A stretch of DNA of 38,714 nucleotides from assembly GCA_949538025.1 (NCBI GenBank), contig CATISI010000210.1, positions 1 through 38,714 on the forward strand. Direction: 5' to 3'. Below, in pieces: positions 1 through 8,951 of this stretch. Made by a program: the position numbers and the translations under genes. The DNA is from Candidatus Poseidoniaceae archaeon (lineage in GTDB: Archaea > Thermoplasmatota > Poseidoniia > Poseidoniales > Poseidoniaceae). Numbering within the stretch: position 1 is the first letter of the stretch; each line of letters begins with the position of its first letter. The notes under the pieces are model-generated. The model saw only the letters and a program-made list of their open reading frames with translations. It made no database searches and had not been told where the DNA came from.

Positions 1-15
1 ATAGCAGGGATTGAC

Positions 16-2181
16 ATGAAAGACTCAATGACCGGTTTCGATGTTCGGGCAGTTTCGCTCGAATTGGATGCATGGTCAGGAGCCTATGTCAAGAAAGCCT
101 ACATGCCTCACTATGAGCAAATCGTTCTTCGAATCAATCCAAAGGAGGCTGATCAATTTGACTTGGTTATTGTTCGTGGACAACGTGTCTACACCTCGAA
201 ACGGGATCGCCCAATGCCGATGACACCTCCATCGTTTGCTATGGTACTGAGAAAGCATCTCAAGAATGCTCGATTAACCAAGGTCGAACAATTGGGCTTT
301 GACCGTGTCCTCATGTTCCGTTTCGACACAAAAAACGGCCAACGCTCGCTCAGCGTTGAATTGTTTCGTAACGGGAATGTTATCCTCATGGATGAAAACG
401 ATGTGATTATCCAACCTTTGACCCATGCGAGTTATTCAGGACGGACCATCAAGAAAGGAGAGACGTACATCCCCCCACCTGCTGCGATTGACCCGCATAC
501 CTTAACACTTGAATCTCTGGAAGAAGCCTTTGCTGAATCTGATAGAGACCTTGTTTCGACCTTAGGAGGAAAGATCAATCTTGGAGGCATCTATGCGAAT
601 GCCGTATGTGAACATGCAGGCCTTGAACCGAACAGTTCGACGGAAGACGCAGTTGCTGCCACCATTCTCAACTCACTGAAACACTTCCTCGGGCAACTCA
701 ATACGAGCCAAACCGGGCATCTCATCCTCAAACCAACGGAAGAGTACAGTGAGGATGCGTTGAAAGCCATCGCAGCTATGCAAACACTCGATGCAAAGTC
801 GAGTACGACGTTACGTGAAACGGCGACTGAGGCGACCCCTCTTCTCTTACCATCGCATGCAGGAAAAATCGCCTATTCTTGTTCAAATCTCTGTTCTGCC
901 ATCGATGCATGGAAAGGGCATCATGATGCGAACGCCCTTGCTCGAAGGGAACAAGAAAAGTTGGATGCTGCTGCACCTGGGCGTGGTCACTCAACAGAAG
1001 TCGAGAAGTTGGAACGGCGCATGAAACAACAAGAGCAAGCACTTGAAGGGTTTGCCAAAAAGATTGAGAAGCAGCAAGCCATTGGTCACGCTATTCAAGA
1101 GCATTGGACGCACGTTGAGACCATTCTACAACAAGCACGAGAAGCCGTTCAAACACAAGGCTGGAAGCCTGTCCTCAAAGGATTGAAAGAGAACCCTTGG
1201 GTGGATTCAGGGAATGCTGCAGATAGAACCATGATGGTTCGTTTGCCTGATGAAAGTGGTCAACCAGGACAAGCGTTCACGTTGCATCTGGATGATTCTG
1301 TCCATCAAAATGCACAACGGTACTTTGAGGCTGCTCGAAAACAGAAGGACAAAACGACCGGTGCAAAAACTGCCCTCGAGGACACGAAGACTTCGTTTAA
1401 ACGGGCGCAAAAGAAAGAAGCGAAGCAAAAAGCCAGTGGGCGGATGCAAACGGTGCGTCGATCGAAACGGCTCTGGTTTGAACAACATCGCTGGAGCATG
1501 ATTTCTGGAGGTCATCTACTCGTTGGTGGGCGTGATGCAAAAGGAAACGATTCGATCGTCAAAAAGCATCTCTCTGGAGGGGACATGTACCTCCACGCCG
1601 ACATCCATGGTGCACCAAGTTGTAGTCTAAGAGCATCCCAAGGTTTTGCTCTCGTTGAGGAACCGTATGGTCCACTTCCTCCGGGCGTTCCATCCTACAA
1701 ACTCATCGACAAGCTCGGAGATGAACGAATCAACGATGGGAAATTGGAGGAGGCCGCAACCCTCGCCCTCTGTTGGAGCCGTGCATGGAACGGTGGAGGC
1801 GCCCATGGAACGGTGTTTGCTGTCAAACCGGCCCAAGTTTCGAAATCAGCGCAGACGGGCGAATACGTCGGAAAAGGTGCATTTATCGTTCGTGGTCAAC
1901 GTCAATGGTTCAAGGATTTGGATGTTCAAATGGGCGTTGGCTTGGTCGCCATCAACGGTGTACCATTGCTCATGAGTGGTACAGTTTCCTCCATAAAGCA
2001 ACGCTGTGAGCGCTATGCAATTCTCTCGCCGGGTCAGACAAAAAAAGAGCAGCTTGCGAATCGAATCTACAAGGCAACTGGCCTTCGAACCGATGATGTA
2101 CTCTCTGTGCTTCCTGGATCTTCGGATGTACTCGAGGACGTTGGTATCTTCACACCATATCAGTCTAGGGAAGAGGAATAA
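16..2181 (+). CDS. rqcH: RqcH/NEMF-family ribosome quality-control protein
   Basis: This 721-residue protein belongs to the NFACT/RqcH/NEMF family. Members bind the peptidyl-tRNA-obstructed large ribosomal subunit and, in bacteria, direct alanine tailing of stalled nascent chains. An NFACT-N domain fills about the first 180 residues and carries the conserved Asp-Arg pair (D96-R97, in GFDRVL). A helical and coiled-coil middle follows (about 310-480, rich in Lys/Gln/Glu). The C-terminal NFACT-R (DUF814) domain covers about 485-600, with the HLSGGDMYLHADIHGAPS stretch. The length fits archaeal members. The start MKDSMTGFDVRAV looks like the family N-terminus, but the frame stays open to the window edge, so an earlier start cannot be excluded. 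The gene converges on the thiolase with a 6-base gap. Family assignment is firm; the archaeal tailing activity is inferred. Confidence 0.93.
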   Translation: MKDSMTGFDVRAVSLELDAWSGAYVKKAYMPHYEQIVLRINPKEADQFDLVIVRGQRVYTSKRDRPMPMTPPSFAMVLRKHLKNARLTKVEQLGFDRVLMFRFDTKNGQRSLSVELFRNGNVILMDENDVIIQPLTHASYSGRTIKKGETYIPPPAAIDPHTLTLESLEEAFAESDRDLVSTLGGKINLGGIYANAVCEHAGLEPNSSTEDAVAATILNSLKHFLGQLNTSQTGHLILKPTEEYSEDALKAIAAMQTLDAKSSTTLRETATEATPLLLPSHAGKIAYSCSNLCSAIDAWKGHHDANALARREQEKLDAAAPGRGHSTEVEKLERRMKQQEQALEGFAKKIEKQQAIGHAIQEHWTHVETILQQAREAVQTQGWKPVLKGLKENPWVDSGNAADRTMMVRLPDESGQPGQAFTLHLDDSVHQNAQRYFEAARKQKDKTTGAKTALEDTKTSFKRAQKKEAKQKASGRMQTVRRSKRLWFEQHRWSMISGGHLLVGGRDAKGNDSIVKKHLSGGDMYLHADIHGAPSCSLRASQGFALVEEPYGPLPPGVPSYKLIDKLGDERINDGKLEEAATLALCWSRAWNGGGAHGTVFAVKPAQVSKSAQTGEYVGKGAFIVRGQRQWFKDLDVQMGVGLVAINGVPLLMSGTVSSIKQRCERYAILSPGQTKKEQLANRIYKATGLRTDDVLSVLPGSSDVLEDVGIFTPYQSREEE

Positions 2182-2187
2182 TTGGGT

Positions 2188-3378
2188 TCATCGGCGAACG
2201 TACATGGCGACAGCGTTGCCGCCACCAAGACAGAGGGTTACAATTCCTGATTTGGCATCGAGACGACGCATGGCGCCAAGCATTGTAATCAAACATCGAG
2301 TTCCGCTTGACCCAAGTGGGTGACCGATACTCACCGCTCCGCCATGGAGATTGAAACGGTCATGAGGTATTCCTACCTCTTGAGCGACAGCACAAGATGC
2401 AGATGCAAACGCCTCATTGTGCTCATAGACATCAACATCCATGACGTCGAGATTGTTGCGCACAAGGAGATTCTTGACCGCTGGAATAGGAGCACTCATG
2501 ACTCGCTCTGGTTCAACACCAGCTGTACAATAATCTTCAATCGTCGCAATAATCTCCCAACCTTGTTCCCTGGCAAATGCTTCGCTCGACACGAGTACTG
2601 CGCTTGCACCATCGTTCAACGTGCTTGCATTGCCAGCCGTAACAATGCCTTCCTTATCGAAGACTGTACGGAGTTTGGCAAGACCATCCACCGTAGTATC
2701 GGAACGGACACCTTCATCCCGCTCAAGGACGATAGGATCGCCATGTCTTTGTGGAATTGATAGGGGGAACGTTTCCCAATCGAACCAACCCTCATCCCAT
2801 GCTTTGGATGCTTTGAGATGGCTTTGTGCTGCGAATTCATCAGCTTGTTGTCGATCGATTGAGCACTCTTTTGCAACGACTTCACCGGTGTTGCCCATGT
2901 GCATGTTGTTGTAAACATCCCAGAGCCCATCGTGAATCATGGAATCAATGAGTTTTGAATCGCCCATTTTCTTGCCATTCCGTTGCCCCTTGAGGACCTG
3001 GGGTGCATTGGACATGCTTTCCATGCCCCCTGCGATGACGACGTTGTGCTCTCCGAGACGAACACTCGTTGCGGCCTGCATAACGGCTCGCAAAGAGGAC
3101 CCGCAGACCATGTTGATGGTCACACACGATGTTGTCACCGGTAAGCCTGCTCCAAGAGCAACTTGGCGAGCCGGCGCCTGACCAACTCCTGCTTGCAAAA
3201 CCTGTCCCATGAGGACTTCGTCGACGACTCCAGACGAGGGGTCAAATCCAACACGCTGGCATAATTCTTTGACTGCAGCAACGCCGAGATCGACCGAAGA
3301 AAGAGAAGACAGTGAGCCCATGAACCGGCCGATGGGCGTTCTTGCGACTCCACAAATGACCGCCTTGTTTATTGCCAT
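2188..3378 (-). CDS. Acetyl-CoA acetyltransferase (thiolase)
   Basis: This is a 396-residue thiolase of the usual length. It condenses two acetyl-CoA, or cleaves 3-ketoacyl-CoA, in the cytosol. The nucleophilic cysteine is C92 (NMVCGSSL). NEAFA is present in the C-terminal half, the GHPLG motif contains H353, and the second catalytic cysteine is C383 (TLCLGGG). All three catalytic residues are intact, as in bacterial-type biosynthetic thiolases. No HMG-CoA synthase or DUF35 gene lies next to it, which is the usual archaeal mevalonate arrangement. The choice between mevalonate supply and fatty-acid or ketone metabolism is therefore open. It is divergent from the RNase PH gene, with 92 bases between the starts. 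Confidence 0.93.
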   Translation of the reverse strand: MAINKAVICGVARTPIGRFMGSLSSLSSVDLGVAAVKELCQRVGFDPSSGVVDEVLMGQVLQAGVGQAPARQVALGAGLPVTTSCVTINMVCGSSLRAVMQAATSVRLGEHNVVIAGGMESMSNAPQVLKGQRNGKKMGDSKLIDSMIHDGLWDVYNNMHMGNTGEVVAKECSIDRQQADEFAAQSHLKASKAWDEGWFDWETFPLSIPQRHGDPIVLERDEGVRSDTTVDGLAKLRTVFDKEGIVTAGNASTLNDGASAVLVSSEAFAREQGWEIIATIEDYCTAGVEPERVMSAPIPAVKNLLVRNNLDVMDVDVYEHNEAFASASCAVAQEVGIPHDRFNLHGGAVSIGHPLGSSGTRCLITMLGAMRRLDAKSGIVTLCLGGGNAVAMYVRR

Positions 3379-3470
3379 GATAATCCCATTCTGAGAGGCC
3401 TCTTGAACATACGCATGCTTACGTTTCTCGCTAACAAAAGAGTTGATGAACTCGACCTCTTGGGGGCATC

Positions 3471-4295
3471 ATGGCCAAATTCAAGACCGAACTGACTACG
3501 TCCAGAAACGCTGATGAAATGCGAAGTGTCGAAGTCGAAATTGACTTCACCAGCAACGCACTCGCCTCGATTCTTTACCGCCAAGGTGAAACCGTTGTTC
3601 TTGCATGCTGCACGAAAGAGGCACGTCTACCCGGTTGGTTCCCAAGAGATTCAACCAAGGGCTGGGTTCACGCTGAATACTCGCTACTGCCTGGATCAAC
3701 AGATTCACGATTCCGAAGAGAGCGTCGTGGTGCTAAGGGACGCACACAGGAAATTGAACGGCTTGTTGCTCGCTCACTCCGAGCTGCAGTCAATCTCGAG
3801 GAGCTCGGTCCCATTGCGCTGAACGTCGACTGTGACATTCTCAATGCGGATGGAGGCACTCGATGTGCCTCGATTACGGCTGCAAATCTCGCACTCCGAC
3901 TCGGCGTACGACGCCTCATCGCTGCCGGTATTTGCTTACCAAAGAACATGCGACCAACTGAGGAACAACGCCGCTCAGGATGGAGCCCTCCTGTTCTCTC
4001 TGAAGAAGAGCAAATAGCGCATGAAATGCGCGTCATGGAACACGATGTTGCAGCAATCTCCGTTGGCTTGATCGACGGCAAATCGTATCTTGATCTCGAT
4101 TACAATCTTGATTCAAATGCTGATGTCGACATGAACGTGGTCAAGGTAAGTAACGGTGCATTCGTTGAAGTTCAGGGTACTGGAGAAGAATCAACCTACC
4201 AGCGCGAAGAACTCGATGCCCTCCTTGATATGGCCGATATTGGATTTGAGTCTCTTTTCGAGATGCAAAAAACCATTCTTCACGGCCAGCAATAA
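3471..4295 (+). CDS. rph: RNase PH, bacterial type (3'-to-5' phosphorolytic tRNA-trimming exoribonuclease)
   Basis: This 274-residue protein matches bacterial RNase PH along its length. It shares an N-terminal strand pattern ending in RQGETVVLACCT, the KGWVHAEYSLLPGST segment and RTQEIERLVARSLRAAV. It also shares the substrate-binding stretch DCDILNADGGTRCASITAA and the C-terminal LDLDYNLDSNADVDMNVV and FVEVQGTGEE motifs. It is slightly longer than typical bacterial enzymes (about 240), because of an extra loop around residues 160-190. Archaea normally carry the exosome subunit Rrp41 instead; the DLDY...DSxADVDMNVV signature favours true RNase PH. RNase PH removes nucleotides after the tRNA 3' CCA using phosphate. 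A tRNA gene lies 43 bases downstream, which fits that role. Confidence 0.85.
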   Translation: MAKFKTELTTSRNADEMRSVEVEIDFTSNALASILYRQGETVVLACCTKEARLPGWFPRDSTKGWVHAEYSLLPGSTDSRFRRERRGAKGRTQEIERLVARSLRAAVNLEELGPIALNVDCDILNADGGTRCASITAANLALRLGVRRLIAAGICLPKNMRPTEEQRRSGWSPPVLSEEEQIAHEMRVMEHDVAAISVGLIDGKSYLDLDYNLDSNADVDMNVVKVSNGAFVEVQGTGEESTYQREELDALLDMADIGFESLFEMQKTILHGQQ

Positions 4296-4338
4296 GTAGC
4301 GAAGGCTTGAAATCATGGGCTTCATCGCATGCATGCAA

Positions 4339-4414
4339 GGGTTGGTAGCTTAGTTGGGAGAGCGCGGCACTGAAGATGCCGAGGTCGCCGGTTCAAGTCC
4401 GGCCTAACCCACCA
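4339..4414 (+). tRNA. tRNA-Phe (anticodon GAA), CCA encoded
   Basis: The sequence folds as a complete cloverleaf. The acceptor stem pairs 4339-4345 with 4404-4410 (one G-T pair). The D arm lies at about 4348-4363. The anticodon stem CGGCA/TGCCG encloses loop CTGAAGA with anticodon GAA at 4372-4374. The T arm GCCGG/CCGGC encloses TTCAAGT. The discriminator is A4411, followed by an encoded CCA (4412-4414). No intron is present. It lies between the RNase PH gene and the 693-residue membrane protein gene on the same strand. Confidence 0.96.
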
Positions 4415-4460
4415 TAATTGCATCAATGGGTTCATTTGCTACCGCAGATGTAGTCTTTTC

Positions 4461-6542
4461 ATGGGCGACGCTGCAATTGGGGACGAACTGCCAAAAGAGC
4501 AGTACGACTCCGATACCAAGAGCGACCCATTGCTCAAAGAATTGAACAACATTCGCAGACGCCGGACCGATGGCGACAACCGAAGCATGTTTACCAAAAA
4601 GGAAAACCCAGTCCTCTTGATGGGTATTGCTTACGGAATTCTGTACGGAGCGCTGATTCTGTCCATGTCATCTGGTCTATTGGGTCAATCAACATCACTC
4701 GACCACTCTGCCTCAACGACGTTCCTCGATATAGGGGATGAGTGTGTTGAAATCGATGATGAACCATGGATTCTGATCTTCCCGGACGAAGACGATGAGC
4801 GGTTTTCATTGAATGCTTACAACCTTCCTGCGGGCGTGGCTGTTCTTGAGTACAACATCGAAGAAAAAGACGCTGCTGAGACCACTCCTAGCACACAAGT
4901 TGAACGTATGCTCGATGATGAGGTCAATCGCGTGCATGCCAAAGCCGATTACAGCATGCTTGAGGAAGGCGATTATGTTGTCACGCTCTCCGTCGCGCTC
5001 TACAACAATTCGGACGATGCGAAAAATAAGACAAACGTCACGGAAGCCTTGTCAAAGTCGCTCGAGTTTGAACTCGAAATTGGTACCAAAGGAGGCATAC
5101 TTCCATTCCTTGGAGGGGAAGAACACCGAGAAGTACGCGTTACAGACTCAGGCGCTCGCTCCTGCTGGTCCCTCCAAGAGTTGGGCAATTGGGGGTACAT
5201 CCTCCTCGTCGCTGAACTCGGCGGTGGAAGGGAAACCGCTATGCTCGCTGGAGGTGCTGCTGGCATCCCTGCATGGTGGATGGCATTCAACTCGCTCTCA
5301 TTGTCGGTCTTTTCGTTGTTAATTGCTTATCCAATTATGTACAAAGTCTATCACCAAGAAGCTGATGACATTCTCTCTCGAAACCACATCATTCGACTTG
5401 TTGATGACATCATCTCTCGATGTGAACGTCGGCTTGGCATTGATGTAGATCACGATTTGGCCAAGGTGGAACCAAGAGAACTCTCTGTGGACATCATGGT
5501 ACCTTACAAGAACACAGAGAACACCTTGTCGGACAGCAAGAGCATTCGCGACGAGATCTTGAAAGAGGTTCTCGAAGAATTTGCATTGTTCCGTGTATTC
5601 AAGCCTGTTCAGTTGACTGTACGAGCGATTGGTGCTGGCCAAGCCATTGATTTCGATTCAGGCGTAGGTGTTGGTGTCGGAGACCGCGAAGATGAAGCAC
5701 CACCTGAGAATTACACTTCGTTCTTCGAAGAACTTCACTCGCTCTCAAGAATCGAGGATGAGGTACGAGATTCGCTCGACCTGTACTTCGTGCGAGATAA
5801 GACGCTCGATTTACAGAATGCCGTGATCACCAGCGACGACCGCATTGTGTTTGTTTCAATCATCTTCAAACCAACAACCCGCCTTGCGTTCTTCCGGTTC
5901 AAGCGTCAAGCCTCCGAAGTGGAGGACGAATTGAGGAAATACATCTCAGAGAGAAACCAAGACATTCTCACCACACAGGAATTGATTGTCAAGGCACGAA
6001 ATCAAGTTTCGACCCTTGCAGATCGTTCAGGCGCTGGTCGCGTTGAGCGAAAAGGGGACAAAGACGAGCGGATTGCTGCTGTCGCTCGGCAAGATGGATT
6101 TGGTGGACGAATGTTGCAAACTAAACTGCTTGGTGACATTCTTTCAACGGTCGAGTACACGGCCAACGAGAAGCGCGAAATGATCAACAAATGGGGATTC
6201 TGGGGACTTATTGTCTTCGTGTGGATTCCGTTCATGGCTTCCGGTGTATTGGTCGGAGCCATGCTTGGCCTTCTGTCGCGCATGAAGTTCATGCGCGTAC
6301 TCATTGCAACGATGATTGGAGGGTTCATCGCATCGATTACATGGGCCTACACTGCGGAAGGTATCATCAAAATCATGCACAAATACAAGCTTGAAGCAGT
6401 CATTCCAATCATGATTATCGTCTTCGTCCTCGGTGCAATTCTTCACATTCGTTCGACTAAGATACGTCGACAGACGGAGTTGTTTGAAGACACTCTCTTG
6501 GACAACTTCCACAACGATATCAAAGAAAAGTACGGTTCTTGA
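4461..6542 (+). CDS. Membrane protein with C-terminal small-multidrug-export-like domain
   Basis: This 693-residue integral membrane protein has a charged cytosolic N-terminus and a first membrane helix at about 50-73. An acidic region presumed external (about 80-260) follows, then a helix at about 268-295. A large soluble segment (about 300-570) is rich in Glu/Asp/Arg and ends in a Lys/Arg-rich stretch. Three C-terminal hydrophobic segments lie at about 576-604, 612-636 and 645-665. The C-terminal 90 residues, with GLIVFVWIPFMASGVLVGAMLG, resemble the putative small multidrug export family (COG2426/PF06695), which usually stands alone at about 150 residues. The first 570 residues are not recognised. 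Transport by this fusion is speculative. The mog gene follows 9 bases later, so cotranscription is likely. Confidence 0.7.
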   Translation: MGDAAIGDELPKEQYDSDTKSDPLLKELNNIRRRRTDGDNRSMFTKKENPVLLMGIAYGILYGALILSMSSGLLGQSTSLDHSASTTFLDIGDECVEIDDEPWILIFPDEDDERFSLNAYNLPAGVAVLEYNIEEKDAAETTPSTQVERMLDDEVNRVHAKADYSMLEEGDYVVTLSVALYNNSDDAKNKTNVTEALSKSLEFELEIGTKGGILPFLGGEEHREVRVTDSGARSCWSLQELGNWGYILLVAELGGGRETAMLAGGAAGIPAWWMAFNSLSLSVFSLLIAYPIMYKVYHQEADDILSRNHIIRLVDDIISRCERRLGIDVDHDLAKVEPRELSVDIMVPYKNTENTLSDSKSIRDEILKEVLEEFALFRVFKPVQLTVRAIGAGQAIDFDSGVGVGVGDREDEAPPENYTSFFEELHSLSRIEDEVRDSLDLYFVRDKTLDLQNAVITSDDRIVFVSIIFKPTTRLAFFRFKRQASEVEDELRKYISERNQDILTTQELIVKARNQVSTLADRSGAGRVERKGDKDERIAAVARQDGFGGRMLQTKLLGDILSTVEYTANEKREMINKWGFWGLIVFVWIPFMASGVLVGAMLGLLSRMKFMRVLIATMIGGFIASITWAYTAEGIIKIMHKYKLEAVIPIMIIVFVLGAILHIRSTKIRRQTELFEDTLLDNFHNDIKEKYGS

Positions 6543-6551
6543 GGCCTTTTT

Positions 6552-7136
6552 ATGGACGCATTTACCTCAATTGATGGTCATTCGGATTCAGTAGGAGAGA
6601 AAGCGGTTATCGGTATTCTCGTTGCTTCGGATCGAGCATCTTCCAATGAATACCAAGATGAAGGCGGTCCGGCTATCCTCCAATTCCTGAACGAGGCGAT
6701 TCAATCACCATTGGACGTACACTACCGATGCATTCCTGATGCAAAGGAACGTATTGAATCCACCATGATTGAACTCGCTGATGAGGTTGGCTGTCATGTC
6801 ATCGTTACGACGGGAGGCACAGGGCCTGCAGAGCGCGATGTGACACCAGAGGCGACGGAGCGTGTTGTAGAGCGAATCATGCCCGGATTTGGAGAACAGA
6901 TGCGAGCCATTTCGTTGCAATATACACCTACTGCAATCTTGTCTCGGCAAACCGCAGGCGTTCGAGGTTCATGTCTTATTTTCAATCTTCCAGGACGACC
7001 AAAATCGATTCGGGAGACCATTGATGAAATCTGGAAAGCCGTTCCGTACTGCGTGGATTTGATAGGAGGTCCCTACATCGATTGCAACGACAAAGTGTGC
7101 AATGCTTTCCGTCCAAAAAACGCAAGGCGTCGATGA
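6552..7136 (+). CDS. MoaB/MogA-family molybdopterin adenylyltransferase
   Basis: This 194-residue protein has the MPT-binding fold used in molybdenum cofactor synthesis. MoaB/MogA proteins adenylate molybdopterin before metal insertion. Visible motifs are an N-terminal GILVASDRAS strand, the signature TTGGTGPAERDVTPEAT, MPGFGEQMR, and the C-terminal FNLPGRPKSI loop. The length is close to MogA (about 195). It is probably cotranscribed with the preceding membrane protein and the following dihydroorotase gene. No other Mo-cofactor gene is in the window, so the choice between MogA and MoaB is not settled. Confidence 0.9.
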   Translation: MDAFTSIDGHSDSVGEKAVIGILVASDRASSNEYQDEGGPAILQFLNEAIQSPLDVHYRCIPDAKERIESTMIELADEVGCHVIVTTGGTGPAERDVTPEATERVVERIMPGFGEQMRAISLQYTPTAILSRQTAGVRGSCLIFNLPGRPKSIRETIDEIWKAVPYCVDLIGGPYIDCNDKVCNAFRPKNARRR

Positions 7137-7178
7137 GAGCATTCATTGACTTGTTTCACAAGGAAGAACCGATTGAAG

Positions 7179-8579
7179 ATGTCTAACCTCCTGATTCAGA
7201 ACGCTACAATGATTTTACCTGAAACAACTGTTGTTGGTGATTTACTCATCGAAAATGGAATTATCTCAGCCATTCAACCAGGAGGAGGTTTGGTTGCAAA
7301 CGATGACGTTCGTACCATTGATGCGACAGGACTTCATCTCCTACCAGGCTTGATCGACCCACAAGTCCATTTCAGAGATCCTGGGCAACCTGAGAAGGAA
7401 GACCTCTACACCGGATCATGTGCCGCTGCTAGTGGAGGAATCACTTCCTTCCTCGACATGCCCAACAACGTACCTAGCCAAACAACGCTTCAATCGATGC
7501 ATGAAAAAATTGCCACTGGGAATCGACGATGTGTCACAAACTTTGGCTTCTTCATCGGTGCAACAGAATCAAACGTTGACGAATTGAAGAAAGCAGTTGG
7601 AACGCCCGAATCGCCAATCGCTATACCTGGAATCTGTGGAATCAAGATTTTCATGGGCTCATCAACGGGTGATTTACTGGTCAACGATTCCGATGCATTG
7701 CATGAAATTTTTACCAATACAGCTGGTCTTATTGCAGTTCATGCTGAAGATGAGACGCGTATGATCGAGCGAAAGAAGATGATCGAAGGCCGAACCGATA
7801 TGGCTGCTCATGCTGAATGGCGTGATGACGAGACGGCAATAATCGCTACAAAACGTGCAGTAGCCTACGCTCAAGCAACCGGTCACCGCTTGCACGTTCT
7901 CCACCTGACATCGGGTATCGAGGCCGACTGGCTGAATGGTATCACATCATTGCATGGAAACGGAGAAGATGCGCACATCACAACCGAAGTATTACCACAG
8001 CACTTGACCTACGATGAGCGTGATGTGGAGCGTCTTGGAACACGATTGAAGATGAATCCACCTATCCGTTATCAAAAAGACAAGCAGACGCTATGGAATC
8101 GACTCCATGATGGAACCATCGCATGCATCGCCACAGATCACGCTCCACACACCCTCGAGACCAAGGCAAAGGGATTCCCTGCTGCTCCAAGTGGAATGCC
8201 CGGTGTTGAGACATCACTTCCAATCATGTTAACACACGCATCAAAAGGCGCATGTACCATCGAACAAGTTGTCAAGTGGATGTCCCTCAACGTTGCCGAG
8301 TGCTATGGTATGATTGGGAAGGGCCGTCTTGAAGAAGGATACGATGGCGATATTACCCTTGTCGATATGACGACAGAACGCGTGGTCGATGATGCCAATA
8401 CCTGGACCACGGTTGGCTGGAGTCCATTCCATGGAATGAAGCTTGTCGGATGGCCAACCCTGACCGTCGTTGGAGGCGTTGCGGTGTTTGAACGGAACGA
8501 TACAACAGGGCCGAAAGGTTCGATTCTGGTCAAAGAAGGTGAAACTGGTTCGCCTTTGCTGATGACCCCATGGAATTAA
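7179..8579 (+). CDS. pyrC: Dihydroorotase (class I, AllB/PyrC-like)
   Basis: This is an amidohydrolase-family dihydroorotase of 466 residues, the third step of pyrimidine synthesis (carbamoyl-aspartate to dihydroorotate). The ATG at 7179 gives the family N-terminus MSNLLIQNATMILPE; the frame stays open to an earlier ATG at 7146. Metal-site elements are DPQVHFRDPG (H64, with Q62 in place of the first histidine), a carboxylatable lysine K156 in GIKIFMGSSTG, H188 in AVHAED, H242 in VLHLTS and the ATDHAPHT aspartate segment. As I recall, Bacteroidetes-type enzymes share the QVHFREPG form, so this is probably an active bacterial-like variant. Hydantoinase or allantoinase activity is the alternative. 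Confidence 0.88.
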   Translation: MSNLLIQNATMILPETTVVGDLLIENGIISAIQPGGGLVANDDVRTIDATGLHLLPGLIDPQVHFRDPGQPEKEDLYTGSCAAASGGITSFLDMPNNVPSQTTLQSMHEKIATGNRRCVTNFGFFIGATESNVDELKKAVGTPESPIAIPGICGIKIFMGSSTGDLLVNDSDALHEIFTNTAGLIAVHAEDETRMIERKKMIEGRTDMAAHAEWRDDETAIIATKRAVAYAQATGHRLHVLHLTSGIEADWLNGITSLHGNGEDAHITTEVLPQHLTYDERDVERLGTRLKMNPPIRYQKDKQTLWNRLHDGTIACIATDHAPHTLETKAKGFPAAPSGMPGVETSLPIMLTHASKGACTIEQVVKWMSLNVAECYGMIGKGRLEEGYDGDITLVDMTTERVVDDANTWTTVGWSPFHGMKLVGWPTLTVVGGVAVFERNDTTGPKGSILVKEGETGSPLLMTPWN

Positions 8580-8587
8580 ACAAAATA

Positions 8588-8632
8588 GAGAAATTTTGTA
8601 ACCGTAATTAAATACTCGATGAAAAATTTCTC
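8588..8632 (+). promoter_or_regulatory. Inverted repeat flanking a TATA-like box
   Basis: A perfect 10-base inverted repeat has arms GAGAAATTTT (8588-8597) and AAAATTTCTC (8623-8632). The 25-base spacer holds a TATA-like element, TAATTAAATA (8605-8614). With a TSS about 26 bases past the TATA centre, transcription would start near 8636-8640, directly before ATG 8643. The arms would then bracket the core promoter, as operators do. A terminator role for the dihydroorotase gene is an alternative. Confidence 0.5.
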
Positions 8633-8642
8633 ACTGGGAAAC

Positions 8643-8951
8643 ATGAGTAGCATGGAAGAACAATTAGGACAAGGATACCAACAAATGATGATTGGATTGA
8701 TTATTTTCATCTCAGGTGCAATCTGGGGCGGAATGGTCGCTACCGATGGCATGGTCGCAGAAGACATCTACTGGCCAGCAGTAATGATGCTGTCCGGAGC
8801 GATGATCACATTGCTTGGCACAACTTTTGGGACCGGACATGAGGATGATCGTAGCAACGACTTGAACGATGCCATCATGGAATTGACCGAGCGGATCAAC
8901 AAGCTCGTTGGTTCATCAAGTTCGGATGATGCGTCCGATGAATCAGAGTGA
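8643..8951 (+). CDS. Small two-helix membrane protein with acidic C-terminus
   Basis: This protein of about 102 residues has unknown function. Two hydrophobic helices lie at about 15-33 and 43-62. A hydrophilic tail of about 40 residues follows, with a likely amphipathic helix (DLNDAIMELTERINKLV) and a Ser/Asp/Glu-rich end. The frame opens at ATG 8619, but that start would overlap the promoter and one arm of the inverted repeat, so 8643 (or 8652) fits a leaderless transcript better. Its 3' end overlaps the convergent M32 carboxypeptidase gene by 9 bases. I do not recognise a family; small membrane regulators or subunits often look like this. Confidence 0.65.
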   Translation: MSSMEEQLGQGYQQMMIGLIIFISGAIWGGMVATDGMVAEDIYWPAVMMLSGAMITLLGTTFGTGHEDDRSNDLNDAIMELTERINKLVGSSSSDDASDESE

